Assembly (NCBI RefSeq): GCF_002776525.5
Contig: NC_045441.1
Span: forward strand, 86,865,101 to 86,929,100
DNA length: 64,000 nucleotides
From: Piliocolobus tephrosceles
Lineage: Eukaryota > Chordata > Mammalia > Primates > Cercopithecidae
Direction: 5' to 3'
The position numbers and the translations under genes were made by a program. Of the stretch, positions 20,844 through 32,475 are shown in pieces. Below the pieces are notes generated by a model that did not search any database, had not been told where the DNA came from, and saw only the letters and a program-made list of their open reading frames with translations. Numbering within the stretch: position 1 is the stretch's first letter; every line of letters begins with the position of its first letter.

Positions 20844-22899
20844 CATATTTTAACTACTGGTGTGACAAATAGCTACAGTCAGTCACATTCTTAATAAAGC
20901 CAAATAACTACTGTATATACACTATCTGCTCAAAAAGTATATCACATTTTGCTTTTGATCTAATTTTATATTTTATTAAAAAGTTGCTAACATAATGTAT
21001 GCTGTGGTTTGTTATTGCATCAAAATCATATTTAAAGTGGACAGTTTTTACCCAGTTATACTACTTTACAGATAATAGTAACAGAAAAACTAATCCAAAC
21101 TGAATTATTTGTGAATAAAGCTGAGTCTTACTTCAGAGATGTACAATGACATAAAGCTCAATTTACCTAAGATTTCCTCATTATTCCCTTCCTCTGTGTG
21201 TTGGTTTCACTAAAATTAGTTTTGTAATTAGCAAAAATGGTTCTAGATATTTTTCAAATACCATCCTTACCATATTGGCTTAATTTGTGTCACAAATCTT
21301 GACTTTTGCTCCATTTGACTGGCTTGAGGCACAGGCCTATTTCTAAATTAATTGCTCTCTCTAGGTTATTTAATATGCTGATTACCCTAGAACAGGTAAG
21401 ATACCTCAGTTTTATATGAATAATGTCATTTCCTCCAAAACCTCACGGATTCACAAACGAAAATCAGAGATTTTCAAGAAAGAAAAGGAGAGCATTCATG
21501 TAGGGGAACAGATAACAAAACTATATACTATATACTTTTTTTCATTTTATTGAAAACAGAGGAATTATAATGTTGTGGTGAGAAACGGATTAATGGGCGG
21601 GCTTCTCTGTCACTGAATTCTTTTTATGTGACTTTTCACATTGTTATACTTAGAGTTTTAAAATGATAGAAGGATTTGATCTATGTATTGAATTTGAGAA
21701 AATTTCTCAGGGTTTTACAGCTGTGAAGAGTTCCCATAATGTTCCTAATTTGTACATGGACGCAATGACTTATATGGTTGTGCTTAGGACTGGTTCTTAC
21801 AACATCATCTACCTCAACTACACACAGCACGCTGTTTAGACATAAGTGCTTTCACATCTCCCGTACAATTATTCCCCCAGACATTTATTTACATTGTAAA
21901 AATATTTGACCTTTTTTTTTTTTTTTTTTTTACCATTAACCAGTTCAAAATCATTGCAAAATACCACAAAAATATTATTATTTTTGTTTCTCAGAATCTA
22001 AATTTTGTAGAACAACTAATAAATATCTGAATTATGAGTTTCAGGTTTTTTTTAAAAATTAATATTTATGTTGCAAGTTAGTTAAAGAACTTTTTAGGAG
22101 GACAGGAAGTTAAATATTGGAATATCAACTTTTTTCAAACACTAGAAGCAGGCACTGTGGGAGACTGCCCTAGATAGCTACCATTACAGAGGGAGAGTAC
22201 CTAGCCAGGGCCTGGTAAAGCAAGGACAGTCTGTGCATACAGCTTAGTAGTAGCTTGTTTCTTATGTTGGAATACAACCATTTCACCTGGGATTCAAAAA
22301 TTCATAACTGACCTATTGACTAATAAGTATGTGAGTTCTTGCTGCCACACTCTAAATAGGTCGCCTTCACTCTCTATTACTCCCGCTGTTATCTTTCACT
22401 TGATTTATTTTCCAGACTTTTATAGGCTATTGAATCATATCAAATTTTTTTTCTGTCTCTATTCAGAAGATCATGTATAATTCCTCTTGAAGAACAAATG
22501 ACACCAACATGATCGTGATGATATTTTTATTACTCCCAATCAAATACATATTTATGTTGACTACATAAATCAACTAAACACTCTTTGGCTCTTCAGTTTA
22601 TGAACATTTTATATTCCATAAAATGGAAAAGCACTTTTAACACAGTAATTGGTCAGCTATATTTGCACAATAATTTTGAAAGATTTTAAAACCAGTTTAA
22701 AAAATTATTAAGTTGATGAGGTAAGTTGATTCTTTGGGGCAAATTGGCTTTCATTAAATTGGCTTTCTGCAAATTTATCTACAAAAACGTCTATTTATCA
22801 CATGAAACTATCTTTTAATTCAGTTACATGTGTACCATGACTTGCTTTTATGAAGACAACTTTATGTGCAAGGACTGAAAGATCTTCCATTAAGAATCT
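20844..22899. other. Non-genic spacer
   Basis: AT-rich sequence with a 21-base poly(T) at 21912-21932. No gene, RNA or repeat family recognised. Confidence 0.5.
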
Positions 22900-22907
22900 T
22901 GTGTGTG

Positions 22908-22970
<63 letters not shown>
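22900..22970. repeat. Compound (TG)n(GA)n microsatellite
   Basis: (GT)n from 22900 with a GAGA interruption, then (GT)19 or so, then (GA)n to 22970. It replaces the poly(A)/head side of the adjacent AluJ. Confidence 0.95.
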
Positions 22971-22971
<1 letters not shown>

Positions 22972-23221
22972 GGCCTCACTCTGTTGCCCAGGCTGGAGTG
23001 GAGTGGTGCAATCGAGACTCACTGTAGCCTTGACCCCCAGACTCAAGCTTTCCACCCACCTCAGCCTCTGGAGTAGCTGGGACCACAGGCATGCACCACC
23101 ATGCCTGGATTTTTTAAATTATTTTTATTTTTTGTAGAGATGAGGTCTCCCCATGTTGTGATTCTCCTTTCTCGGCCTCCCAATGTGCTGGGATTACAGG
23201 CATGAACAACTTCACCAGGCC
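22971..23221 (-). mobile_element. AluJ-like SINE, minus strand
   Basis: Old Alu in reverse: 'ctctgttgcccaggctggag', 'caccatgcctgga', 'tagagatgaggtctcccc' and 'ggattacaggcatgaa'. About 40 bases are missing after 'ccatgttg'. High divergence and AluJ-type bases indicate an early Alu. Confidence 0.88.
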
Positions 23222-24667
23222 AAGAGTCATTAAACTTGTGTACATGTTGTGACATCAGTGAAAAACTGCAGGTACTGCTAAGCTTATTAAACTTTGTTGA
23301 CTACTTTGTTAAGTGAAGGTAGTGCTCAGTTTTATTAGAAATCAGTGAAATAAGTGTACAGTTTTTGCCCATACAGTTTCATGAACCCTCTGAAATCTAT
23401 TCACAGATCCAAGGTTACAATGTCCTGGGAGTCTTACTCTAGAATGCTGGTCCACCCTGATTTCTATATCTTGGTCTCCATAACTTTTGTGTGGTGGGGA
23501 AGAACCTGTGTTGTACCTTTATGTTTCATTGCCTTAAGTAGAATGCCATTTCTCAAATGCTGGCAATATTACCTGAAAAACCTGCAAAATTAACACTGAA
23601 AAAAATGCTGTCATTTAGTCTACAGACTCTTGTCTAATATTTAATATAGTCTTAATATGGATAATATTGTTTTAGCATTAAACATTTCAATATCTTATAG
23701 TCTGCAAACTCTTCTTCTAAACCTGTGAGAGATCTTGATGTAGTTTCCTATTTAAAAAGAGTGTTCTTTTAAACATTACATCTTCTAATGTGTACCTTGG
23801 ATGATAAGCCTTCCTCTTTACTATACCATTCTCGTCTAGATAAAATGTTTATATGTCCTTAATGCCTACTCTGTTTCTGGAGATTGAAGTAAATTGTTGA
23901 CTCTCCACTAAGGGCTTAGGAAAGAGAATCTGAGCACTTATATGATTAGTTTGTTCCATTTTTCCTACTTAAAAACTTCATAATTTATACATTATAATCC
24001 AGGAAAGAATTTAACATGTCTGAAACCTAAAATAAAAGTGATAGCAAAATGCTATTTTAGAAAACAACATCTCAGTTTGTTTCTAAATTAGTAATGTTCA
24101 AACTCTTAAGAATGAGTAATAATATAGCACCAAGGTTTGTCACATATTTCCTAATATTTTTAAAGTGTCTCTATTTTTCTTTCATTTTCTGGCATATATT
24201 GCACTTGTTTCCCTTTTTATAGCAGTCATCTTAGGATTTAAAATGGGGCACTCAAAGTTATATGAAATGCAAAATATGTTTCTGCATTTGTGATTTTGTT
24301 TGCAGAATATAACCACAAGAATTAATTCCCCATCAATACTATTTGATTTACACAAAAATACTAAGTAATTATACATTTTTCATTTAAGAATTGCCTTAAA
24401 AATTAACATGTGGTTTTCAGGATAAAATTAAAGTAAGAAAATATTTAAATGAGGTTATATGCCAAAGAAATGTTTATATTATTGAAACAGAATTAAAGGA
24501 GAGGAAATTTAGTTCAAAACTTCTGGTATGTTTGGTAAGATAATAAAGAGAGGATATAATATCAGTCCTAAAAATGATGGAATAGTTGTAACAAAATGAA
24601 AATGGCTGGCAGAACACTCAACATATTTTCGATTCTGTTTGTTGACAGAAAACGGTATTTTGAAAGT
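23222..24667. other. Non-genic spacer
   Basis: No gene or repeat is recognised. The frame at 23354-23593 (79 codons) has no recognisable similarity. Confidence 0.5.
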
Positions 24668-24936
24668 TTATTTTTTCTCACGCCTGTAATCCCAGCACTT
24701 TGGGAGGCGGAGGCGGGCAGATCACGAGGTCAGGAGATGGAGACCATCCTGGCTAACACGGTGAAACCCCGTCTCTACCAAAAATACAAAAAATTAGCCG
24801 GGCGCGGTGGCGGGTGTCTGTAGTCCCAGCGGGAGGCTGAGGCAGGAGAATGGCGTGAACCCGGGAGGCGGAGCTTGCAGTGAGCCGAGATTGCGCCACT
24901 GCACTCCAGCCTGGGCGACAGAGTAAGACTCCGTCT

Positions 24937-24971
<35 letters not shown>

Positions 24972-24982
24972 TTATTTTTTCT
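24668..24982 (+). mobile_element. AluY-like SINE, plus strand, with 11-bp target-site duplications
   Basis: The Alu body (24679-24971 with poly(A) tail) starts at 'cacgcctgtaatcccagca', so about the first 17 bases are missing. It is bounded by ttattttttct at 24668-24678 and 24972-24982. The right arm lacks the usual 'tactc' before 'gggaggctgaggcagg'. Low CpG decay indicates a young element. Confidence 0.95.
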
Positions 24983-25692
24983 GGCATTCGTAGCCAACTT
25001 TTGATACAAGAATACTTTTGCCATTGCATATATTTATCAAAGATTTTCAACATCTTTTCTTCTATATGCCATATTTTATATATACCAATCAGGCAATCTA
25101 ACTGGGTATTTCCAATGAAATATATCACAGGGGATCCAATGTGACTTATCTGAAAGAATATCACTGAGAGGTCTAGAAGAAGTATTTGTATTGCGTCTAA
25201 AATATCATTTACCCCGGTAAAATTTCTCCAGTAAATCTGTAAATGTTATCTCCAGCAATAAACTTAGTTCTTAATAATATTGGGTAATTAGAGAAAACTA
25301 TTTTAATTGGGAGGTGTACTTAAATTTCTTTTAACAAAACAATCAACAAATATTTTTTTGAGATACATCGGCATGACAGGATATCTACTGATATTTTTAG
25401 ATAGTGTTTATAAGAAAGAGTCAATGTTGATCTAAGAGGAACTTATATCAGAAGAGTTCAGTAATTCTTACACATGTAGCATAATTTGGGGTTATGATGC
25501 TTTGCTTATTGCAATTTAACTTACATGTGAGATTTTATTTGAAGGTCTTCATATGCACTCTGTAAAAGGTATAAGGATAAATACAAAAATAGGACCAACT
25601 TGCTTTAAATCTAGATTTTAAAATGTTGCTTAATTCATTTGTTATCCCTTACAGTCATTGTAGGAAAATTACCTGGTCTAAATTGTGGCTCC
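24983..25692. other. Non-genic spacer
   Basis: No gene or repeat recognised. Confidence 0.5.
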
Positions 25693-26151
25693 CTGTACTA
25701 GTTTGAGTGATGACTCCAGCACAATATATTCATATTTTAATTCCAGGAATCTATGAGTGTTACCTTATTTGGAAAAAAAGATCTTTGAAGATGTAAGCAA
25801 GTTACAGATTCTGAGATGAGAAGATCATTCTGGATTATTCAGGTGGGGAATAAAACTAATGACAAGTAATCCTTTTGAGACAAAAGCAGAAGGATATTTG
25901 AGACCAATACAGAGGAGAAGGCAATATGAAGACAGAGGCTGAGATTGGAGCAGTGTGGGCACAAACCTCTTGCAGCCACCAGAAGCTGGAAGAACAAGGA
26001 AATTAATTATCTCCTAGAGCCCCTAGAGGAAATGTAGCCATTACCTTGAGTTTGGACTCGCAGTCTGCAGAATTGTGAGAAAATAAATTTCTGTTGTTTA
26101 TGCCACCAACTTTGTGGTAATTCGTTATGACAGCAATAGGAAACTAATACA
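25693..26151 (+). mobile_element. MLT1-like MaLR solo LTR, plus strand
   Basis: Starts 'tgtactagtttgagtgatga', contains 'gttaccttatttggaaaa', 'agatcattctggattattca', 'gccaccagaagctggaagaa' and the LTR polyadenylation region 'gagaaaataaatttctgttg', and ends 'caataggaaactaataca'. No internal sequence or second LTR nearby in the same orientation. Confidence 0.82.
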
Positions 26152-26152
26152 C

Positions 26153-26275
26153 TCACTTAGCAGCCAGGAAATCTTGGGTAAGGTATTTGTACTGTCTCTT
26201 TCCTGTTCCCTTCATCTGTAAAATGTGGATAATAATAAAAACCCCATCTCATGGTTATTAGGGGGATTTAGTTCT
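26153..26275 (+). repeat. MIR SINE fragment, plus strand
   Basis: MIR core and 3' part: 'cttgggtaaggtatttgtac', 'cccttcatctgtaaaatgtg', 'gataataataaaaacccc'. Confidence 0.75.
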
Positions 26276-26329
26276 TTAATATAATTTTAAAACTGTGTGC
26301 ATTCAGTACATGTGAATTCCTTCCATCAG

Positions 26330-26737
26330 TGTGTCTCAGTCAGTTCAGGATTCAATAACAACAGACATTTATTTCTCTTAGTTCTGGAGTCTAGCATAGC
26401 GCCAGCTAGACTCCAGCTAAACTGACTAAGCTGGCACCTTGATCTAGCATAGCATAGCGCCAGCTATGCTAGATCAAGGTGCCAGCATAGTCAGTTTATG
26501 GTGAAAGCTCTCTTCCTGATTTATAGACTGCCACCATCTCACTGTGTCCATACATGGCTGAGAGAGAGAAAGCACAAGCTCTGGTGTCTCTTACAAAAGT
26601 ACTAATCCTGTTAGATCCTCATGACCTCATCGAATCTAATTACTTCTCTAAAGGCTCTGTCTCCAAATGTAGTCACACTGGGGATTAGGGCTTCAACATA
26701 TGAATGTTTTGGGGGTATAAACATTCATTTCATATCA
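26330..26737 (-). mobile_element. MLT1-like MaLR LTR, minus strand, with internal rearrangement
   Basis: Reverse complement of an MLT1 LTR: 'cagacatttatttctcttag', 'gtgaaagctctcttcctgat', 'ctcatgacctcatcgaatc', 'ggattagggcttcaacatat'. The normal stretch between 'ttctgga' and 'gtgaaagctc' is expanded by an inverted duplication at 26385-26498 (separate entry). Confidence 0.78.
26385..26498. repeat. Two consecutive hairpins sharing the same 9-base loop
   Basis: Hairpin 1: arm tggagtctagc (26385-26395), loop atagcgcca (26396-26404), arm gctagactcca (26405-26415), perfect. Hairpin 2: 36-base arms at 26418-26453 and 26463-26498 with one mismatch, again around the loop atagcgcca (26454-26462). The right arm of hairpin 2 is the sequence expected in the MLT1; the left arm is its inverted copy. 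The structure is best explained by local fold-back template switching. Confidence 0.92.
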
Positions 26738-26950
26738 CAGTGGTTTTCAAACTTTCATTAGTATGAATGACATTATACAAGAAAGCCCTGTATAAGAAGT
26801 AACTTTAATTGGCCCTTATCTTATAGAGGTAGGGGTGGGGACTAGAAGTTTAACCTGTTTAATTTTGTTCCTTGGTTCTCAAGCAGTCTCCTATATCACT
26901 TCTATAGAATGTATAGGACATAGCAGAGAAGTGAAATTTGAATACCGCTG
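26738..26950. mobile_element. MER5A-like hAT MITE
   Basis: Starts cagtggttttcaaactt and ends aaatttgaataccgctg, imperfect terminal inverted repeats of the MER5/Charlie type; length about 213 bases. The 8-bp target duplication has decayed. Non-autonomous and old. Confidence 0.7.
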
Positions 26951-27879
26951 TTTATGGTTTAAAAACATGTGTCTTGCTAACTGTAATAGTTAATTAGAAT
27001 ACAAAGAATCATTAATGCACTCAGTAAATATGAGTTCTTAACATTTATTATTTCACTGGGAATATAAAGTCAAATGAACAAATGACAAATTATGTAAACA
27101 TTCCAGTAATAAATCAGGCTATTCCCTATGGTAGTGTACAAGGTCTCATTGTCTATCTCAGAGGTTCTAAGTGGCGATAGATTGCTCCAGGAGAGCAAAG
27201 ACAGGCTGTTGGAATGCTGAAACAGCTTCAGACCATGATGTTTTGGGGTCGACTATAAAGCAGGCTATGTAACCCACAGTCGACTCTAAATGACTGAGCG
27301 CTTGCCAGGAAGCAGAGTTGTTGCCAGGATGAGAGTTGAAGTGTGGTTTAGCCACACTAAGGAAATGCCATAGAAATGAAAAGTCTTGGAAACTATGAAA
27401 TAAATGAAAGATTGTTATGGAAAGTTTGACTTCCCTTGAAGTGGTACATGGGCTAAATACTTCAGCATCGGTATAACTGTCTTTGGACCTTCAAGTCTTC
27501 CATATTGTAGAAAATGCCAAAGAAAATCAAGCAACGCTCCTGAGCCCCTAATAGAAAGAGGCTTAAAAAACTGACTTGCTGTTGCAGTTAGACAAATGTC
27601 TGTTCAATGTTATGGAAACATGTGTACTTAGACAAAATTTCTGGAATAATCCTATCGAATGTTGGCAGAAGACATTTATTCATTTGTACATTTATATCCA
27701 AGCTCTTCAAACTCTCCCTCACTTTTGTAATGTATTGGATAGACTACTAAACTTTTAAAATACTAATATGGTTACCAGGTAAAAGAAAAGACTAGAAAAT
27801 AGAAAAAGTTATAAAAAGCAAATAATAGTGCAATAAAGCTGCATTCAGAGCATAGCCAAACTGTATATTGTTTATCTGT
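26951..27879. other. Non-genic spacer
   Basis: No gene or repeat recognised. Short frames at 27167-27355 (minus) and 27576-27758 (plus) have no support. Confidence 0.5.
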
Positions 27880-28432
27880 TCCTTCATAGTAAATTGCCGC
27901 ATAGTGGCTTAAAACCACACCCATTTACTAGCTCATAGTTCTGTAGGTCAGAAATCTGGGCACAGTGTAACTGGGATCCTGTCCAAGGTCTCACAGGCCA
28001 AAATCAACGTGTCAAGCAACTGCATTTTCATCAGAAGGTTGAAATCTTCTTTCAGTTCTCTATAGCTGTTAGACTCAGGTCCCCACTCCTTTCTGATTTT
28101 CAGATAGAATCTCTTACATCTCCCAGAGACCATGAGACCCCTTCCATCTTCAAACTCAGCAACAGAAAATCTGTATCTAAAATTCCTCTCGTACTTCAAA
28201 TCTCTCTAACTGGGAAAAGCTAGATCCCTTTAAGGGCTAACATGATTCAGTCAGTGTCAGGTAGGATATTCTCCCCTTGTTAAAGTCAATTAAAGTCTTG
28301 GAACTTAATTACATCTGAAAAATTCCTTTATAGCAGCACCCAGATCCGGGTGTAATTGACTGGGAAAAGGTATGTGTACTCTAGAGGCTGGAAATTTGGG
28401 GAGCACTGTCTTAGAGTTCTGACTATCACAAG
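27880..28432 (-). repeat. Old interspersed repeat, LTR/MER-like
   Basis: Follows a layout I know from old primate genomic repeats of the 'gtggcttaaaacaacac' type: 'agtggcttaaaaccacaccc', 'agttctgtaggtcagaaatc', 'ggatcctgtccaaggtctca', 'ttaattacatctgaaaaatt', ending 'gagttctgactatcaca'. Family name and orientation are uncertain. Confidence 0.5.
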
Positions 28433-29514
28433 CAGATATAATGATATTTAGGCATATGAAAATTTAGGCAGCTTTTCTAAAGAGGATACAGAGTGTGAAA
28501 TTCCAAGATCTTTCTCTCTCATAGAAATGTCTTAGCAGAATTCACTTGTCACAATTCTATAGAGTTGCCTCACGTTTTTAACTGAATTAGGTCTTGATGT
28601 ATCTTGCCCAACTATCCTGACTATCTGATTGATATATCTTGTTAACACATGGCACCATAGATAAGAAAGACACAATGTTAGTTGAGAATGGGACTTCCCT
28701 GTAAGATCTGGCCTGACTTACAACATCACTGGTCTTGGTCGTGTCCACAGAATTGTTATAATCAGGGAGGGATGCTTAAGTACTGGTAGCAGAAAAACCA
28801 TGCTGGGTAATGGATTTCATCTGAAGCCAGTAGCGTTTTTTTCTAGTTATTCATACTTTGTCCATATTTCTTTGCAAGTCCTAATTTGACTAGAGATCAT
28901 ATGTGGACTACATTTTCTTGAGTTAGAATTCCTAGAAGAAATTGTGAAATGAGAAAAGTAGCGGGCATTACTACAGTGATGCGACTTGACCCTGTGGATA
29001 TGACTAAAATACTTGTGTTAATTTGAGACAGCAATGGCTTCATCCCAGGGTTAACATGGTCTGGCTGGAAGCAAACAAGTGAGGAGATGTTACTTAAGTT
29101 TCTGGTACATATGTTAAGACTCAATATGTATAGTCAACCAGTTATTACAAAACAAAGGGATATTTTTCCAATTCGTTTTAACTTTAGGTCCTCAGAGCTA
29201 GAATCAAAAGGCTGAACTTCTAGAACTTTAGTTTCATAAACACCCTATCTACTCCCCTTTTGAGAAGTAGAAGATGCTAGTAGGGATACTATTGGATAGA
29301 AGTGAGATGTATTATCTGTATAAGTGAGATTTATACTTACAAAAAAGTATCAATACCAGAGTGAGTCAATTTCAGAACTATCACAGATTGTTTCAAAGGA
29401 TGGTATGTCTGTGATCAGCATTATAAGCACTGAAATACGTTATTTTCAGTGATTATATTGCTTAAGCCTCAAAAATTGATAACATTTTAATCGACATTTG
29501 GGAAATTTAAACTG
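28433..29514. other. Non-genic spacer
   Basis: Unique-looking sequence; no gene or repeat recognised. Confidence 0.5.
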
Positions 29515-29700
29515 AGCCATGTGGCTTTCGGCAAGTTTTGTGAACTTTTTAAACCTTAATATCCACGCTTGTTAAAGGGCTATAGGAGTACCTATTAAGT
29601 ACTTTTAATAGTGCATTATTTGATTAGCATTTTTCTTCATTATTCAGCTTGCCTAGAAGATTGAAGGTGCTGAATAAATAACTGTTGAATTGATGGATAA
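29515..29700 (+). repeat. Possible MIR, plus strand
   Basis: Weak MIR-like order: 'gagccatgtggctttcggca', 'aaaccttaatatccacgctt', 'gtgctgaataaataactgtt'. Divergent. Confidence 0.45.
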
Positions 29701-29964
29701 ATACATGCATAAGAAAAACAAGGGGGAATAATTAATTGGTAACCATTTACTGAAGCAGTGCTCATTTAAAGGACAAATTTGTCATGAACAGATTGTGTTT
29801 TCACTCTTGAAAATTTCTTGTGTCATTTTCTTACAGTATCTGTGGCGTCATTAGCCTTTTCTTAGTACGGCCAGTGTTCTCTTACATTCCCTCAATGAAA
29901 AATATTCAAAATGTATGTTCTGGCATCAGTAATTTACATCTCAGTCTTAGTCTGAACTGAAGAC

Positions 29965-29966
<2 letters not shown>

Positions 29967-30008
<42 letters not shown>
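29967..30008. repeat. (CA)n microsatellite
   Basis: 21 uninterrupted CA units. It is the longest pure dinucleotide tract in the window. Confidence 0.97.
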
Positions 30009-30011
<3 letters not shown>

Positions 30012-30144
30012 CTCTGTCAGTCTTTTCAACTGCTGTTATACCTTGTATGCACATAATGAAATACTCTGTCATTCAGAATTAATTTAGAAATATATGAACA
30101 AGCAAAAATTATTTGAAAATCTTTTTAAATCATTTTGAATAATT

Positions 30145-30372
30145 ATTGCTAACACTTGCTGAACTCTTACTCTAAGGCACTGTATTAAAGCCTTTAAAGT
30201 AAAAACATATTCAATTTTTACAACCTGTTAGGAAATATTATAACTCCACAATTTTACAATTAAGGAAATTGAAGCATATACAAGTTAATTTTAAATAAAT
30301 TGAATCAATATAACACACTCTGTGAACCTGGAGACCTTGATTTTATTGACCATTATAATATACTGCCTTCCA
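30145..30372 (-). repeat. MIR SINE, minus strand
   Basis: Reverse complement of MIR: 'ctaacacttgctgaactctt', 'ctaaggcactgtattaaagc', 'cacaattttacaattaagga' and 'atactgcctt' at the end. Confidence 0.7.
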
Positions 30373-30479
30373 TATCAAGTAGCATTCAGTAAGAACAAAC
30401 ATGTATTTGCACATACATGTGCAAAAAGTACAAGGCAAGAAGGTCTTCTACTTTTCAATAGAATACCAAAAGTCCATAT

Positions 30480-32475
30480 CAGTACAAGATGAGAAAAGAA
30501 AATAAAGGCATACAAACTGAAAAAAGTAAAGTACAAATGTCTCTTATTGCAGATGACATAATTATCTCTGCAGAAAATCCAATGGAATCTGTAAAAATAA
30601 AACAAAAGCTTGTAGAAACGATGAGTTCAGAAATGGGGCAAAATACACAATTTTCTCTCTCTCTCTCACACCCACACACACACACACTCACACAAAATTG
30701 CATTCCTGTATATCAGCAACCAACACATGAAGAAACACAAATTAAACACATAATACTATTTACATGTTTTCAAAAGGCATACTCAGTCATAAATGTAACA
30801 AAACACGCAAACTGTATGCTGTAAATTACAAAACATTAATTTAAAAAATTGAAGAAGATCAAAATAAAAAGAAAGGCTTGCTGAATTCATGGATTGAAAG
30901 GCTAACGACTATAAAAATGTCAATCTCTCCAAAATTGATCTGTAAGTTTAATAAATGTCCTTGCAAAATTTCTGTAAATTTCTTACACATATAGACAAAC
31001 TTATTCTAAAATTAACATGGAAAGCCAAAGAAGCTAGAACAGCTAAAACAAATTTTAGAAAGGAGAATAAATAGGAAGAATCACTCTACCTACTGTTAAC
31101 TCTTACTGTATAGCTACAGTGATAAAGTCAGTGTAATGTTAATAGAGTAATAGACACATAGGTCATTGGAACTAAAAGAATAAATCATATATTAAAATAT
31201 AAAACATATAACTATGAAATTTTAGAAGTAATCATAAGTGGATACCTTTGAGACCCAGGGTCAGGCAACGAACTCTTAGACATGATAAAAAAGAAGTACA
31301 ATCCATTTTTAAAAGAGAAATTAACAAGTTAGAATTCATCAAAATTAAAAACTTATGCACTTTAAAAGACCCCTGTACAGAGGATGAATATCAAACCACA
31401 GATTGGCTTAGATATTTGAAAACCACATAATTAACAAAAAAGGTCTTATATCTAGAATATATAGAGAATTCTCAAAACTCAAAAGTAGAAAAACAATCTA
31501 TCCAATCAGAAAGCAGGCAAAAGACATGACCATGATAAGAACACGAAATAAACACATGAAAATATTTCTAACATCTTTCATCATTAGAGACATGCAAATG
31601 AAAAGCACAATGATACGTTACTATATATCTATTTTAAGAGATAAAATAAAACATGGTGATAATATTAAAAGGAGGAGAGAATGCAGAGAAACTGGATGTC
31701 TTTTATATTGTTGGTGGGAATGTGAAATGGTACGACCACTCTTGCAGAGTATGGCAGTGTCTTACAAATCTAAACATGCATATCCCTTGTGCACTTATCC
31801 CAGAGAAATGAAAACTTGTGTTCACATCAAAAAAGTAAAAATAAAAAAAAAAGTGTACATGAATGTTCATATCAACTTTACTTTTAATAGAAAAATTCTA
31901 ACAACAGTCTACATATTCTTTCTTTGGTGAATATATGAATATTCATACATTCCCATATGTCCATACAGTGGAATATTATTCATCAATTAAAAGGAACGTA
32001 CTATAGGATATATCCAACAATCTGAATGGACCTCAAGAGCTTTATGCTTCATGGGAAACATCAGTCTCAAAATGTTATATACTGTGTAGTCCTATTTATA
32101 TAATGTTGTTGAAATCAGAAAAATATAAAGGCAGAGAACATATTAATGGTTGCCAGGTGACAAGATATGTGTGTGGTGATGTCGTGGATACAGATACACA
32201 GAGATAACATGCCAGAGTTGTTTTGTGGTGATGGAACTCTTCTTTATTTTTATTTGCATGATACAAAATTGCACAGAACTGTATACACTCTCAAATAAAT
32301 GCAGATTTAAAAATGATGAAAACACTATAGTTTAGTTAGCAGTAACAAATCAATGTCCTGAGTTTGTCATATCTTCATTTAGGATACCTCAGTGAAGAGT
32401 AGACAGAACTCTTTGTACTAGTTTTGCAACTTCCTTTGAGTCTATATTTCAAAATAAATGTTTTCAAATGACATT
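30480..32475 (+). mobile_element. L1M, plus strand, ORF2 C-terminus and 3' end
   Basis: ORF2 relics: the RT catalytic region 'cagatgacataattatctct' near 30552 (reads ADDIIISAEN), then distal ORF2 and the 'tggaatattattcatcaatt' landmark at 31969. The 3'UTR ends 'gtctatatttcaaaataaat' near 32458. A (CT)n(CA)n tract lies at 30654-30694. Old and heavily interrupted. Confidence 0.87.

Noticed and set aside
20844..20890. Continuation of the 10640-13050 L1M after element A
   Set aside because: Sequence after 20843 does not resemble the missing L1M 3' part, so element A did not simply split it.
24775..25164. 129-codon minus-strand frame with poly-Phe
   Set aside because: It is Alu antisense plus its poly(A) tail read as phenylalanine.
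29967..30008. Repeat arrays as CRISPR-like
   Set aside because: All tandem arrays are mono- or dinucleotide microsatellites, and the sequence is clearly primate.
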